DNA of 64,000 nt from Echinarachnius parma (lineage: Eukaryota > Echinodermata > Echinoidea > Clypeasteroida > Echinarachniidae), in NCBI GenBank assembly GCA_037951105.1, contig JBAMJV010000858.1, positions 88,278 to 152,277 of the forward strand. Direction: 5' to 3'. The position numbers and the translations under genes are program-made. Shown piece by piece: positions 22,701-32,492 of this stretch; position 1 is the stretch's first letter; every line of letters begins with the position of its first letter. The notes under the pieces were generated by a model. The model did no database searches. It was not told the origin of the DNA and saw only the letters and a list, made by a program, of their open reading frames with translations.

Positions 22701-25700
22701 GACAGGATCGGCTACATTTTGCCCACGTCATTTGGGTAAGCAGGGTTGTGGACGTAGTGTGGTAATATGGGCTTTTCGCAAGCGCAACGCGGCCGTACAA
22801 ACTACGTGTCGTGTGCAAAAATCACCAATTTCCTGTAGTATCAGCGATCCCTCCGTTCCTGAACTGTTATCACCGACCGTCTTTGGTCAATTGTGCGGCC
22901 GCGCTGAGAGACCGCTCGATCCGGCAAACAGCCAATCAGCAGCGCTCGCTGCTCGTAGCGAGGTCAAACGTCGCTCGCAACGTGTGTGGAGTGTAGTGTG
23001 TAGTGTGCATGTGTAGTGTGCTGCCCAGCTGTTCAACCATCCGAGTGTACGGCCGCGTTGATCAAATAAGCGAAACGGCTTGTAAAACAGAGTTGTTTTA
23101 GCGCGGCCGACGTACCAATAGATCGTTCCTGCGTCGGTGAGAGCCGCCGCGTAGCACAGCGAAAAACCTCTATTATTGGTAGAGCGCCCACTTTCCAATC
23201 AACGGGATCCCGAGCTCGAAACCGGTGTATGCCTACAGTGTGTCCATTCGAAAAACATAATGCTGCTCTCTCTCTATATATATATACCCTGGGGGCGTTT
23301 CACAAAGATCCTAAGTTGAACTTAACTCTAAGTTGGACTTAACTATTCTGGAAAGCCATTTGTATGCTTAGAATAAAACCGTTTCTAAAGCAAGACCCCC
23401 GGGTGTATTAATGAGAACCCACGTGATCTTCTCAATGCCCATGACCTGCTTGGAAGGAATACTCCACAGGGAGTGGATATAGTGTGCATAATATGTGCAG
23501 GCTGGTATATGGCATCCTATGACTGGGGTAATAGTGTAAATCGATTGGAGATTATATTGCATCATATTAGGGGTTTATATAACCCCTTATATTTAAACAA
23601 TCGAAACCTATCATTACAAAATACAAACAGTAGCCGCGAGACAGCGCCTTGCGTCTGGATAGTAAACAAAAAATACTAGCGCGTATAGGAGTTGCTGCTG
23701 AATCCATCTAACAAATAGTCACACCTTTCTGGCTTGTTTTATATTGTCAATAAACCAACAAAATACAAACAAACAAATGTGACAGAATCTGTTTGATTAT
23801 TCGCAATGTATACAGTAAATTAACCTCACCATTACACAAAAATCTCCCCTAAACAACTAACTTCTCATAATGTCGTATAACGGAGAATTATTTAAAGATT
23901 TTGTCCTGATCAAAATATGTTATGGTAAGTCAGTCAGTTGTACAATTTAGATGTTACCATTACTTCATGGTTGACTGAGCACAAATTAAGACAAAATGAC
24001 CATATTTCACAATTTACACAAGTTAATTTATACAGTTGTTAAGGGGGGAAAAGCACGGAATGTTCCACTCCAAGAGATTTTAAATATTATTGAGGGAAGA
24101 GTATAAGTCCCGAGACGTATAGTCGAGGGACTTATTTTCTTCACGAAATAGCATTTAAAATCCCGAGGGAACATTCGTCAAACTATGTTAAAACTGATAT
24201 GGCAATCACGTGACTGTGTTAGGCAATCAACGACGCGTATTTTACTTAGTCAGATGATAATACTGGATATTATTGTGGAGGGGGAAATTTCAAATTGCAT
24301 TGTTGTACAATCAGAATTAATACGTTTAACCTCACGTGCCCTTTATAAATTATATGGCTATAATATCTTCAACAACATGCCATAATCGATGCATTCAACC
24401 ACATAATGTACAGGCATGCATAATTCAGTGGTGACTTAACGCTGGGTAATTATGTATTAGGATTTTATTCTATGCTCAGTCAGCCATGAAATGATGGGTT
24501 GTGCTAATTTTCGCACAAAATGTATATAATTAATAATAATATTTCAAGGGAAGAATTGTTGAAACTTCATATTGAATGGCTCAGTCAGCCATGAAATGAT
24601 GGGTTGTGCTAATTTTCGAACAAAATGTATATAATTAATACTAATATTTCAAGGGAAGAATTGTTGAAACTTCATATTTAAGAGGGGGACTTAAGTTTTG
24701 TGTTTACCTATAATTCTTCCCAAAAGAGCATTTGAATAAACTAACATGAATTTGTTATCATTTATTCCAGAATGTAGAGACGAAATGAGATAAATTGGAT
24801 GCCTACTAACAAAAATGTCATATGCACTATAGTAGTATTCATGCAATATTCAATGTATTAATTTGTAAGTTTTGTGGCGTGGGTGCTGTGTGGCTCTATA
24901 TTTTGTTCACGTAATATTATCCATCGTGGAGTTACGTAATACCTATTCAACTGGGGGGGATGAATGAATGGATCACCCCCCCCCCCCCCCCCCCACTTGA
25001 ATGTGTATCAATGTCATGTCTACGCCCGTGACATTATCCGTTGTGTGTCTCGCAAATTTACAGTATGAATAAGAGTGTGATGGTAACTTTCGCAAGGCAA
25101 AACGGGAATCTCACTTCTGAAATTTTGTTTATTCTTTGAATTGCAGAGAGTACAGTGATGTGGTGACAGTCCCATCCTCGGATAACATTGCCTTCAAAAG
25201 TGGATCTCTCCAGCCCCACACTGATTTCTCCTACTGCCAGTCGACCCCAGCAGTAAGTTCATAATTATTAAAGAGATCTAGTAACATTGTTGACATGTGC
25301 AAACAGTGATGAATGGTTGTGAAATGTAACTACATTGTAATTGTGATCTGAAATGTCAACTAAGTAATGTGTACAAATTATGGCCGAGGGATGAGCGCAA
25401 AATGCAAAGTGATATTCGCTAATTCATTGCACTGACTTCGGTACACAATTATAACTTTCCAGTGAATAATTAAAAATCCGAACACTTCAATCGCAAACAT
25501 AAAAACTATTCCATGCTTCTACTGGTAATACGAATACAACAAGAGGTATGAGAGAACCACTAGAGTTCTATGAAAGTTTTGTGGACTTGGACAATATTAG
25601 TTGTTACAATGTACTAAATCCCTTTAATTTAGACTTATGGGCCCCGTTGCAGAAAGAGATACAATCGATTGTAAGTTACAATTAATTGTAAGTCAGATCA

Positions 25701-27756
25701 TGACTGTGTTCTAAATACGCAAATATGATTGGTTGAAACGCACATATTTTCTGACTAACAGTTAAAGTGATCTAAGTAAAGTGTCTAACTCCACGAAAAT
25801 TTTACAATGATATTGATACAGGAGTGAAGTCTCAAATGTCATTTTGTGCAATATCTTTATAACTTTAGGGATCACTTTAATTATACCTTACAATCGATTG
25901 TATCTTCTCTTTCTACAACGGGGCCAAGGTGTCTTCCTCAGTAGCGCGTTTGCCTCCCAAAGTAATAAACATCGCCAAAAACAAATCAGAAAATAGGGGG
26001 AAATTAAGAAATAGATAGCCATACCTCTTCTCATATATACAATTGGTTTCTTGTTCCTCCAATGAGTAGCTCTTATGTAGTGATGGTATTTACCAATATT
26101 GCATATATAAGGGGCAAAGGCTTATCATGGTTGGACTTAATGGGGGCACGCGAATGTTTTTCTTTATTTCTTATTTTGGTATTGTTTTGTACAGTTTCCC
26201 TTTTATTGATCTACCATTCAAACTTTTAGTAAAACAATACACAGCCTGAGTACCGCCAAACTATTACCTGAAAATGCTAACTTACTATCTTTCTCAACGA
26301 ATCCACATCTTCAGTTTGGTATATTCCACTATATCTGTCAAACGGAGAGCGAGGGAGGCAAGAACAAGCTCATCGACGGTTTCAAAGCGGCGGAAGAGCT
26401 GCGTGTCAGTGACCCGGAAGCATTTCGTCTGCTAACGACCTACGAGGTGGAGCACTTTGCAGTGGCTGAAAACAAGGCTATTACTCCCAAAGGATACTAC
26501 CACCTTTCGAGACAGCCTTTCATAAGGTAATCCAGGGGCGGATCTAGCTTTTTGCTAAGGGGTGGGGGGGGGGGGGTGGATCTAGTCTTGGGGGGGGGGG
26601 GGGGTTTGACCCAATGACGATGCGGATACTGTGTGGGTCTGGACACATGATGGCGTTTTTCTATGCGCATCACATGTTCACTTGGCAGCCCAAGGGGGAG
26701 GGGGGGGGGGGGGGTTAAACCCCCTAACCCCCCCCCCCCCCCCCGTAGATCTGCCACTGTAATCAGAGTCTGTATATTATAGAGATGCAATTTGGTGCTG
26801 GTCTTTGGTTCGACTCCACCAATATTTATATTCGGGTCACAATTTCACTGAGGCTGACTTTTGCCTAATGCGCAAATCTGATTGGTTCAAATGTGTTTAA
26901 TTGCAACTTTGCGATTGATCACAACTCTTTATGCTACAGTCTACACCCCCTGTACATGTAATTATATTGCTAATGTATATTTAGAAAGAGAGGGAGAGAA
27001 AAACAGATGTGGAGAGGGGGAGATAACAAATATGTGAGACATGAGTCTGTTTTGATTTTATGAAATCAGTGTTTTGTTATAAATATATATTTATTTCAAT
27101 TCTTCTCATGAATTTTCCAAATAAATGTATATGTGTTCTGTGAAAATTTAAAAATATTTAGCTTATGTTTTCCATTGATTTCATGATGAGTAGTGTCGAT
27201 GAACATAACAAGCTAACCCGAGAAGTGACAAGGGAGTAACAATCACCATTTATCTTACGTTTTCCATCGATTTCATGATTGACAGCGTTGATGAACAAAA
27301 CAAGGTGACCCGAGTAGTGACGGGGGAGTACCACCAGCTGAAAAACTACCGCATCCCCGTTGAGGAGGTGCCTGGATTCTACCGGGCGATGAAGGCGTTC
27401 AACAGGATCCTACTCAGCGATGACAACGTGTTCCACTACAAGCTCCAACCGGGTATGAAATAGTCAGAACAAACGACTGTATGGGGTTTCCTTTGAAATG
27501 TGTGACGTCGTGCTACCACGGAACGACTGATTTTTCGATCTAGTTATGAAAGTACAATGATCCCCCCCCCCCCCTAGTAGCGTATCCAGGAATACTGCAA
27601 GGGAGGGCTCGAACCCTTAGAGCACATTTCATGTACATGGGGTCTATGAGGCAGATCCCCCTGGAATCTTTTGAAATGTTAGCTAAAATTCATAGACCCA
27701 AATGAAAAACTACTGGTTAAAAAGCAATCAAGCCAGAAATCAAATTGCCTGGCTGA

Positions 27757-27791
<35 letters not shown>

Positions 27792-29861
27792 AGACTGGAT
27801 CAGGAGCCCCCTTCACTAGGCCACTGTCTCTCCCCCAATACTACCATGATTAACGATGGTCAGTGGCTGCACCAGAATTTGAAACAAACTTAAAGGGACC
27901 AACACCCTAGACCAATTTTTTGATAAATGAAAGATATTATTTTTAGTAGAAAATTTCGTCAAAAAGTTCAGAAAAATAGGTTCCCTGAAAAATTGTATTA
28001 GGGCCATTCTTGGTCACGTGTGTGACCCAAAACATGACAAATTTTGAAATGGGATGCTTATATTTCAGTAAGTATGAGACTATAATGATTTTTACTTCAT
28101 ATGTGACTTGAATATGTTGTAGTCTTTCAAACTTAACACAAAAGATTCTATAAGGATTACGTAACTCAATGTCAGAGGTCAAATGGCATGGGTCACGTGT
28201 GTGACTTCGCACGGAGCGCTTTTTTCATAACTAAATTTCATTTGGAAAATTCTTTAAAATATGAATAGCTATAATGTTCATCTTATTACCAGAGAAGTAC
28301 TATACATTTGTAAGTACAACAATAGCAATGAATGAGAATTATATCAAACCGTTGTTTTTTATAGTTCTTAATTATGTGGCAACGTCTGGTCACGTGTGTG
28401 ACATTTTGGGGTGGTCACGTGTGTGACATGTACAATATGAATGGAAAAATGGGAATTTTATAATATCGGGTTTAGAAAAGAATGAAAGGTTTAATTTTTA
28501 CAAAGTTGGTATCAACCTGTACAGGAAAGTGAGAAGAATGAGCTTGCTAATTATCCTTTTGATATCTTGATTATTTTCTGAATTATGATTATTAGAAACA
28601 TATTGAAATATGTAAATTTATGCAAATGAGTAAAAAAGTTTCATTTTAAACTTCAAATCATGTATTTCATGAAACTTTACACATGGATCATTCCAAAAAT
28701 GGAACAAAACTACAGAAAAATAAAACTTCAATTTTTCCGAAAAAGTTTCACTTTTCAAAGAATGGCCCATTAGTTGAAAACTCATCATACTAAATTATGT
28801 GTTCATGGGTCTGCAGGAGAAGTCTAGTCTATATTGTCTAGGACGTACGCGTCTATTGTCTCCAATCGCACGCGTGTATAGAATAGACGCACTAGCAAAC
28901 ATTTGGCGCTTTGTTATAGTCCATTAATTCAAGTGATTAATTGCATTATTTATGAACTACATAAATCCTGCCAATTAAATATCAAATAACGGTACTGAAA
29001 CATGTAATGTGTCTGCATGTGTTGTTCTGTACGTGTGATGGTCCCCTTTAATTGTACGTGTATTTGTCCTCTCTCTCCGCTTATCCTAATACAAATGTAT
29101 TTATTTATTTCCCAATTTTCAAAAAAAAGTTAGCACTTAAATTTGGGATATATATTATTGATCTATAGAACTTATTTATACATCTCTCTTTTAGAGCTCA
29201 ATGTGTGATCAATGGATCTATTGGTCTGTCGCCATCTACAGTGAGCAAGAGCATATAACTCTTAGTTCAAGTAAGGGGAGAAGCTTTTCGGGACTACCTA
29301 ATCAAAGCTCAACTATCTAGTAAAACCTGGACTATTTACGGTAGTCGCAGCTGGACTACTTAATATATATACCTAGCTTGAAACCTAGTCACAACTTGAC
29401 TACCTAGTCACAGCTTGAATACTAATGACTACATAGTCATAGTATGACTGACAGCTTGATTACCTAGTCACAGTTTGACTACCTAGCCACAGCTTGACTG
29501 TCCATGGTCAATTCCAGACTACCCTTTCACAACTTGAATACCGAGGTACCGTCAGACTTAAGGCTGGTCTATATAATATAGTCAAAGCTATTCTACCAAG
29601 TCAAACATGAACTACCTCCTCAAAGCTTTTATTTTTGTTTAATTCTCAATGTCATTATTTTAAATTTTGATTTTTAAAATATCCTCAGGTGATATCTTGT
29701 CGTTTGACAACCTTCGGCTGCTGCATGGCAGATCGGGGTATGGCATGTCAGGCAAGACTAAAGGAGTGGAGCGCCATCTGCAGACGTGCTACTTCGATAT
29801 CGACTGTGTGGAATCTCGGATCAGAATCATCAAGAACAGACTTCGCCAGCTGAAGAAGTGA
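16549..29861 (+). CDS. BBOX1: Gamma-butyrobetaine dioxygenase-like gene, eight exons (span)
   Basis: 2-oxoglutarate/Fe(II) oxygenase that hydroxylates gamma-butyrobetaine to carnitine. Exons 16549-16717, 18076-18371, 19306-19458, 22518-22735, 25147-25252, 26315-26526, 27286-27452 and 29689-29861 join in phase to 497 aa. Seen: N-terminal domain VVWLRDNCHCPTCY (130-143), whose C137, C139 and C142 plus H183 (KWSDDH) match the family zinc site; catalytic HTD at 303-305; distal H470 in ERHLQT; FDNLRLLHGR before it. It is about 110 aa longer than human BBOX1 (387 aa), all at the N-terminus. The related mitochondrial enzyme TMLHE is the main alternative, but the C-terminal half (FDNLRLLHGR.., SRIRIIKNRLRQL) reads more like BBOX1. 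Exons 2-8 are firm; exon 1 is a prediction. Confidence 0.9.
16929..17535. mobile_element. MITE family F, copy 1
   Basis: TATAAACCGAACACAAAAAG pairs with CTTTTTGTGTTCGGTTTATA, extending to about 55 bp (AGTAACTTCACCCCTAA..AATTGCCCATAATTTCATAAC). 607 bp, TA-rich target. BBOX1 intron 1. Confidence 0.85.
18076..18371 (+). CDS. BBOX1: BBOX1-like exon 2
   Basis: Acceptor gttaacag, donor ATGCAG|gtgagt, phase 0. The first ~50 residues (EWTPSCSSRRFKATSSQ..) resemble nothing I know. MVIVHWSDDHSQKFPVVWLR and DNCHCPTCY then match the BBOX1 N-terminal zinc domain. The acceptor is 42 bp after a C21 tract. Confidence 0.85.
18756..19074. mobile_element. MITE family C, copy 1, ending in C24
   Basis: GGTGTTTCACAAAGATCCT with TAGTTGAACTTAAC pairs with GTTCAACTTAGGATCGTTGTGAAACA. 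A C24 tract at 19051-19074 abuts the right end. A fragment of the same family is at 23291-23390. Confidence 0.75.
19306..19458 (+). CDS. BBOX1: BBOX1-like exon 3
   Basis: Encodes DLDINITIQDIRISQDGQRL and DIKWSDDHVSSLLGDWLLGN, with the fourth zinc ligand H183. Acceptor aaaatag, donor GTTAAG|gtaggt. Confidence 0.92.
20742..21710. mobile_element. Element with GTAACATACGTTAC motifs
   Basis: GGTGTAACATACGTTACCA at 20742 pairs with TGGTAACGTATGTTACACC near 21691. Related words occur at 20569, 20913, 21501 and 21527. Family B MITE is nested inside. BBOX1 intron 3. Confidence 0.65.
20958..21395 (+). mobile_element. TTAA-flanked MITE family B, copy 1 (nested)
   Basis: TTAAAGGGGACCACC at the left and GGTGGTACCCTTTAA at the right, 438 bp, lying inside the GTAACATACGTTAC element. 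The interior is CpG-rich in part (21120-21240). Confidence 0.8.
21870..22382 (-). mobile_element. TTAA-flanked MITE, family A copy 4 (reverse)
   Basis: 513 bp, TTAAAGGGGTAGTTAAT to ATTACCCCTTTAA, reverse orientation relative to the other copies. Lies in BBOX1 intron 3, about 135 bp before exon 4. Confidence 0.8.
22518..22735 (+). CDS. BBOX1: BBOX1-like exon 4
   Basis: Encodes DIGIDYWGADVLSSGRLREF and on to HRVADRIGYILPTSFG. The acceptor cattcaaag has a weak pyrimidine tract, and the join with exon 3 is several residues shorter than in human BBOX1, so a few residues may differ. Donor TTTGG|gtaagc. Confidence 0.9.
22736..23220. other. CpG-rich island in BBOX1 intron 4
   Basis: About 480 bp rich in CG words (GCGGCCGC, GCGGCCG, CGTCGCTCGC), with CCAATCAG at 22930, starting right after the exon 4 donor. 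The surroundings are AT-rich. It could be an intragenic promoter or an unidentified element; the open frames across it look non-coding. Confidence 0.4.
24474..24683 (+). repeat. Two-copy 105-bp tandem duplication
   Basis: GCTCAGTCAGCCATGAAATG begins copies at 24474 and 24579; both run through AATTTTCG and TTCAAGGGAAGAATTGTTG. Nearly identical, so recent. It sits within a degenerate family F relative. Confidence 0.85.
24925..25028. mobile_element. Relative of the 105-bp palindromic element
   Basis: Shares TACGTAATACCTATTCA, GGATGAATGAATGGATCA and GTATCAATGTCATGTCTACG with 15116-15220, with a long C run in place of CCCCCC. Lies about 120 bp before BBOX1 exon 5. Confidence 0.6.
25147..25252 (+). 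CDS. BBOX1: BBOX1-like exon 5 (iron-binding HTD)
   Basis: Encodes EYSDVVTVPSSDNIAFKSGS, then LQPHTDFSYCQSTPA, which carries the HxD iron ligands. Acceptor gaattgcag, donor GCA|gtaagt, phase 0. Confidence 0.94.
25268..25627. mobile_element. TTAA-flanked MITE family E, copy 1
   Basis: TTAAAGAGATCTAGTAACATTGTTGAC at the left (compare 9083, 29899); GTACTAAATCCCTTTAA at the right. Begins 15 bp after the BBOX1 exon 5 donor. A partial relative starts at 9083 in RPIA intron 6, and another right end is at 50073-50111. Confidence 0.65.
25639..25925. mobile_element. MITE with GGCCCCGTTG ends, host of a nested MITE
   Basis: GGCCCCGTTGCAGAAAGAGA with TACAATCGATTGTAAG pairs with CTTACAATCGATTGTATC and TCTTTCTACAACGGGGCC. 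Total 287 bp, of which 25762-25880 is a separate insertion. Confidence 0.85.
25762..25880. mobile_element. TTAA-flanked MITE family D, copy 1 (nested)
   Basis: TTAAAGTGATC at the left and GATCACTTTAA at the right, 119 bp. Its two ends match the ends of 30065-30642 (AAGTAAAGTGTCTAACTCC), so it is an internally deleted form. Confidence 0.8.
26315..26526 (+). CDS. BBOX1: BBOX1-like exon 6
   Basis: Encodes FGIFHYICQTESEGGKNKLI, DGFKAAEEL and on to YYHLSRQPFIR. Acceptor catcttcag, donor ATAAG|gtaatc. A hAT-like MITE begins six bases after the donor. Confidence 0.93.
26533..26759. mobile_element. hAT-like MITE at the exon 6 donor site
   Basis: CAGGGGCGGATCTAGC at the left, GTAGATCTGCCACTG at the right. 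TAATC flanks both sides (26528-26532 and 26760-26764), a 5-bp target duplication. The interior is mostly G and C runs. Confidence 0.85.
27160..27246 (+). pseudogene. Vestigial duplicate of BBOX1 exon 7 5' end
   Basis: Copies the branch/acceptor region and about 48 nt of exon 7: TTTCCATTGATTTCATGAT, then GTCGATGAACATAACAAG, reading VDEHNKLTREVTRE and then a TAA where the true exon has TAC. The tandem period is about 90 bp. Intron 6. Confidence 0.85.
27286..27452 (+). CDS. BBOX1: BBOX1-like exon 7
   Basis: Encodes SVDEQNKVTRVVTGEYHQLK and IPVEEVPGFYRAMKAF through HYKLQPG. Acceptor gattgacag, donor CCGG|gtatga, phase 1. A broken copy of its 5' end lies just upstream. Confidence 0.93.
27759..27790 (+). 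repeat. Poly(G) tract, G32
   Basis: Uninterrupted G32 in BBOX1 intron 7, followed by GCCACTGTCTC, perhaps a remnant of a poly(G)-bearing hAT-like element. Confidence 0.9.
28001..28768 (+). mobile_element. Element with GGTCACGTGTGTGAC motifs, copy 2
   Basis: Starts GGGCCATTCTT and ends AAGAATGGCCC, flanked by ATTA on both sides, a possible 4-bp target duplication. Four exact GGTCACGTGTGTGAC motifs at 28012, 28191, 28388 and 28413; the first two are spaced as in copy 1 (179 against 180 bp). BBOX1 intron 7. Confidence 0.82.
29275..29610 (+). repeat. Degenerate ~20-bp tandem repeat
   Basis: Variations of CTAGTCACAGCTTGACTAC repeat across about 330 bp just before BBOX1 exon 8. Best-preserved units lie at 29380-29500. 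Confidence 0.7.
29689..29861 (+). CDS. BBOX1: BBOX1-like exon 8 with stop
   Basis: Encodes GDILSFDNLRLLHGRSGYGM, KGVERHLQTCYFDIDC and SRIRIIKNRLRQLKK, then TGA. H470 of ERHL is the third iron ligand, and the nearby Arg is where the family binds 2-oxoglutarate. Confidence 0.95.
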
Positions 29862-29898
29862 ATCATCTTAAAAAAGATCACTTATTAAACACTCACTC

Positions 29899-30862
29899 TT
29901 AAAGGGACTTAGTAACATTGTCCAAATCCTCAAAACTTACTTGGAACTATATGCTTCTCTCATATTTCATCATATTCATATTAATAATAAAAGCACGGGA
30001 CCGATTTCGGTTTTTCAAATTTCCATTTCGTTCAATAGATTTTTACGATTTAAGTGTTTAGATGTTAAAGTGATCCAAGTAAAGTGTCTAACTCCACGAA
30101 AATTACTTGGAGCTTCCTCGTTTCTCTTCTGCCGTGTTGTTTAGCTTATGGAAAGAGAATAATAAAATAGGGTTTGATTTTTTCAAATGTCCCTTCAGTA
30201 TGAAGATAATTATCATTGAAAATCATCATCTGAAAAGCGTTGCCCAACGCTTTTGGTAAAAAGTACAATTGCCGTAGTTGAAAACGCCCAGCCGCGGCCG
30301 GCGGAGCGCCACGCGATCACGGACTCTGGCCTGCGGAGTAGCCGAAACCTTCGGCAGCGCAACGATTCGATGTACCCGAGTGTTGAGCCAAGTGCGCGCA
30401 ATTCTGTACCGTCTGTATACACGGGTGTGGATAAACGGACGATTATTACTGCGGCAAATCTACGGCAGGCCATCAGTATTTGGTGATAAAATATTAACTC
30501 AATATTCGTTTTTTCACTAGGTAAACAGTGGTCGTTTTCTTTCAAACTTTCACAAATCTTTCAAATGTATTTTACAATGATATGGATGGAAGTCTCAAAT
30601 GTTATTTTATGCAATATCTGACACTTTACAGGGATCACTTTAAACTGTCTACGGGTACGGGATAATATAAGCCGTGTACAAAGTAAATGCAATGAGTTAG
30701 TGAATATCACTTTGCATTTTTGCTCATTTCTTGGCCAAAAAACATCAAATTAACGTGAAATGTTCACACATTACTTTGTGGACATACATCAGATCACACG
30801 AATACACCTTTTATTAATCACTCATCACTTTTTGCACTTGTCAACAAAGTTAATAGATTCCC
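29899..30862. mobile_element. TTAA MITE family E, copy 2, interrupted
   Basis: Left TTAAAGGGACTTAGTAACATTG; right end reads CACTTGTCAACAAAGTTAATAGATTCCCC, the complement of the family start. Carries a nested family D element. Confidence 0.65.
30065..30642. mobile_element. TTAA MITE family D, copy 2 (nested, longer)
   Basis: TTAAAGTGATCCAAGTAAAG to GGGATCACTTTAA, 578 bp. Contains about 460 bp not present in the short copy, including a CpG-rich stretch at 30285-30440. Confidence 0.75.
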
Positions 30863-32386
30863 CACACTGTCAATACTTTCCACGTGCTTCCCACATGCAG
30901 ATTCCACACATTTTAATTGCTAAAATAGTCAAATTTAAGGCAGGTTTGTGTTGCAAGATAAAAACGAATATTGTACAGTATTTCTCAAATCTGTTCTTTA
31001 TTATTTCTCCAAACCTGTTGAAAGTAAATTCATATCATGTCCCAGGTTTGAAACTCCAGATGACTTGGTTTAATGATGTCGTGGGACCACCACATATAAT
31101 ATTTCATTCTCCATTATTGGGAGGTAATTTCATACTGACAACTTATACCGTTTGTATGTACTATGTAGTAATATTAAAACAAAAATGATTATGTCCAATA
31201 AAATGTTCTTAATACAGATCATCTTTCCAGCCATATTAGTTCAAGTGTGTGTCATGCGTAAACTGTATATGAATGCATGAATAAGAACAATTAAATAAGG
31301 ATGCATGGTCATGTAAAGTGCCTACAAATACGCGGTTGTATTTCAAATGTGATCTTGAGTGTTGGTAGGATTAAAAACAAAACAGAGATGTATGTAATGT
31401 GAACAGTTAATATGATTCTGAAAAATTATTTGTATGATGTAGTTGGAAACCTGTGGAATGTATATAAAGTATTTGCTCTAGATAATTAGTTATCCAGATA
31501 AGATATCAGAAAGAGATATAGGACAGTTAATCATTTCACCGCCAACAAAAAATATAGTTAGTCGTTATAATAGAATATTCTCTTGGTATTTTTGTATTGC
31601 ACAATATTGGATATATATCTCTGTATTGTTTAACTTGCCATTATATTGTGAGGAAACTCAAACCACATGGACTGTTTAAACCCGTGTTAAACAAGGGTCA
31701 TCAGTAAAAAATAAAATCGTTCTGAACAGAATCATATAATTGCTGTACGTATATTGATACAGTTGCCATTTGTTTCAAACAAGTTTGTACACTTCATCTT
31801 TTTAGTTTATATTAATTTGATGTTTGATACTGTTTCGTTGGCCCATAATTCGTATTAGAATCATATTTTGTTATTTGTCACTCGATACAATTGTGTGTTT
31901 TGATTGTACCTACATTAATACCCATTTTACAAAAGTCTCAGAAATATAGGAATACAATGAACTCAGACTTGTTTTTCTAAAAGAAAACACTCAAACTATA
32001 AATTAGGTTGAACTGTCTATATTTTTTGCAATCAAATTAATTTTTATTTTTATATTTTTATATAATGAACATCAAAATGTAATGTTCACCGAATCGTTTT
32101 ATCCATGTACTGGAATGTAACTCGCTAGCATTGTTGGTGGTGGTGTTGTTTGTTGAAATTAATGGTAATCTTGTATCAGAAATAGTTTTTCTTTGACGTA
32201 ATTTATATTTCATATTGTAAACTGTAGGCACAATTTGTATCTTTATGTACCCACTCTGTGTGGGTGTTGCATGCAGGGAAATATACATTTTATAATGGCA
32301 ATGTCTAATGAATTGTTTTTCATTAAATGAATTTTTATTTTATATACTCATCATCAACAAGTTTTTCAATTGTTTTATTCATGCAT

Positions 32387-32427
<41 letters not shown>

Positions 32428-32490
32428 TTTTTTTCTTCTTTTTTTAAGTGATTTTTTATTCCTCCAAATTAATACATTTACATTTGAATA
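30863..32490. other. AT-rich intergenic, no gene seen
   Basis: Open frames here (such as 30760-31188) have AT-driven composition and no recognisable domain. A (CA)n run is at 32387-32412. Confidence 0.45.
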
Positions 32491-32492
32491 TA

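Noticed and set aside
30760..31188. 142-aa plus-strand frame
   Set aside because: Starts within a MITE, composition follows local AT content, no domain or membrane pattern recognised.
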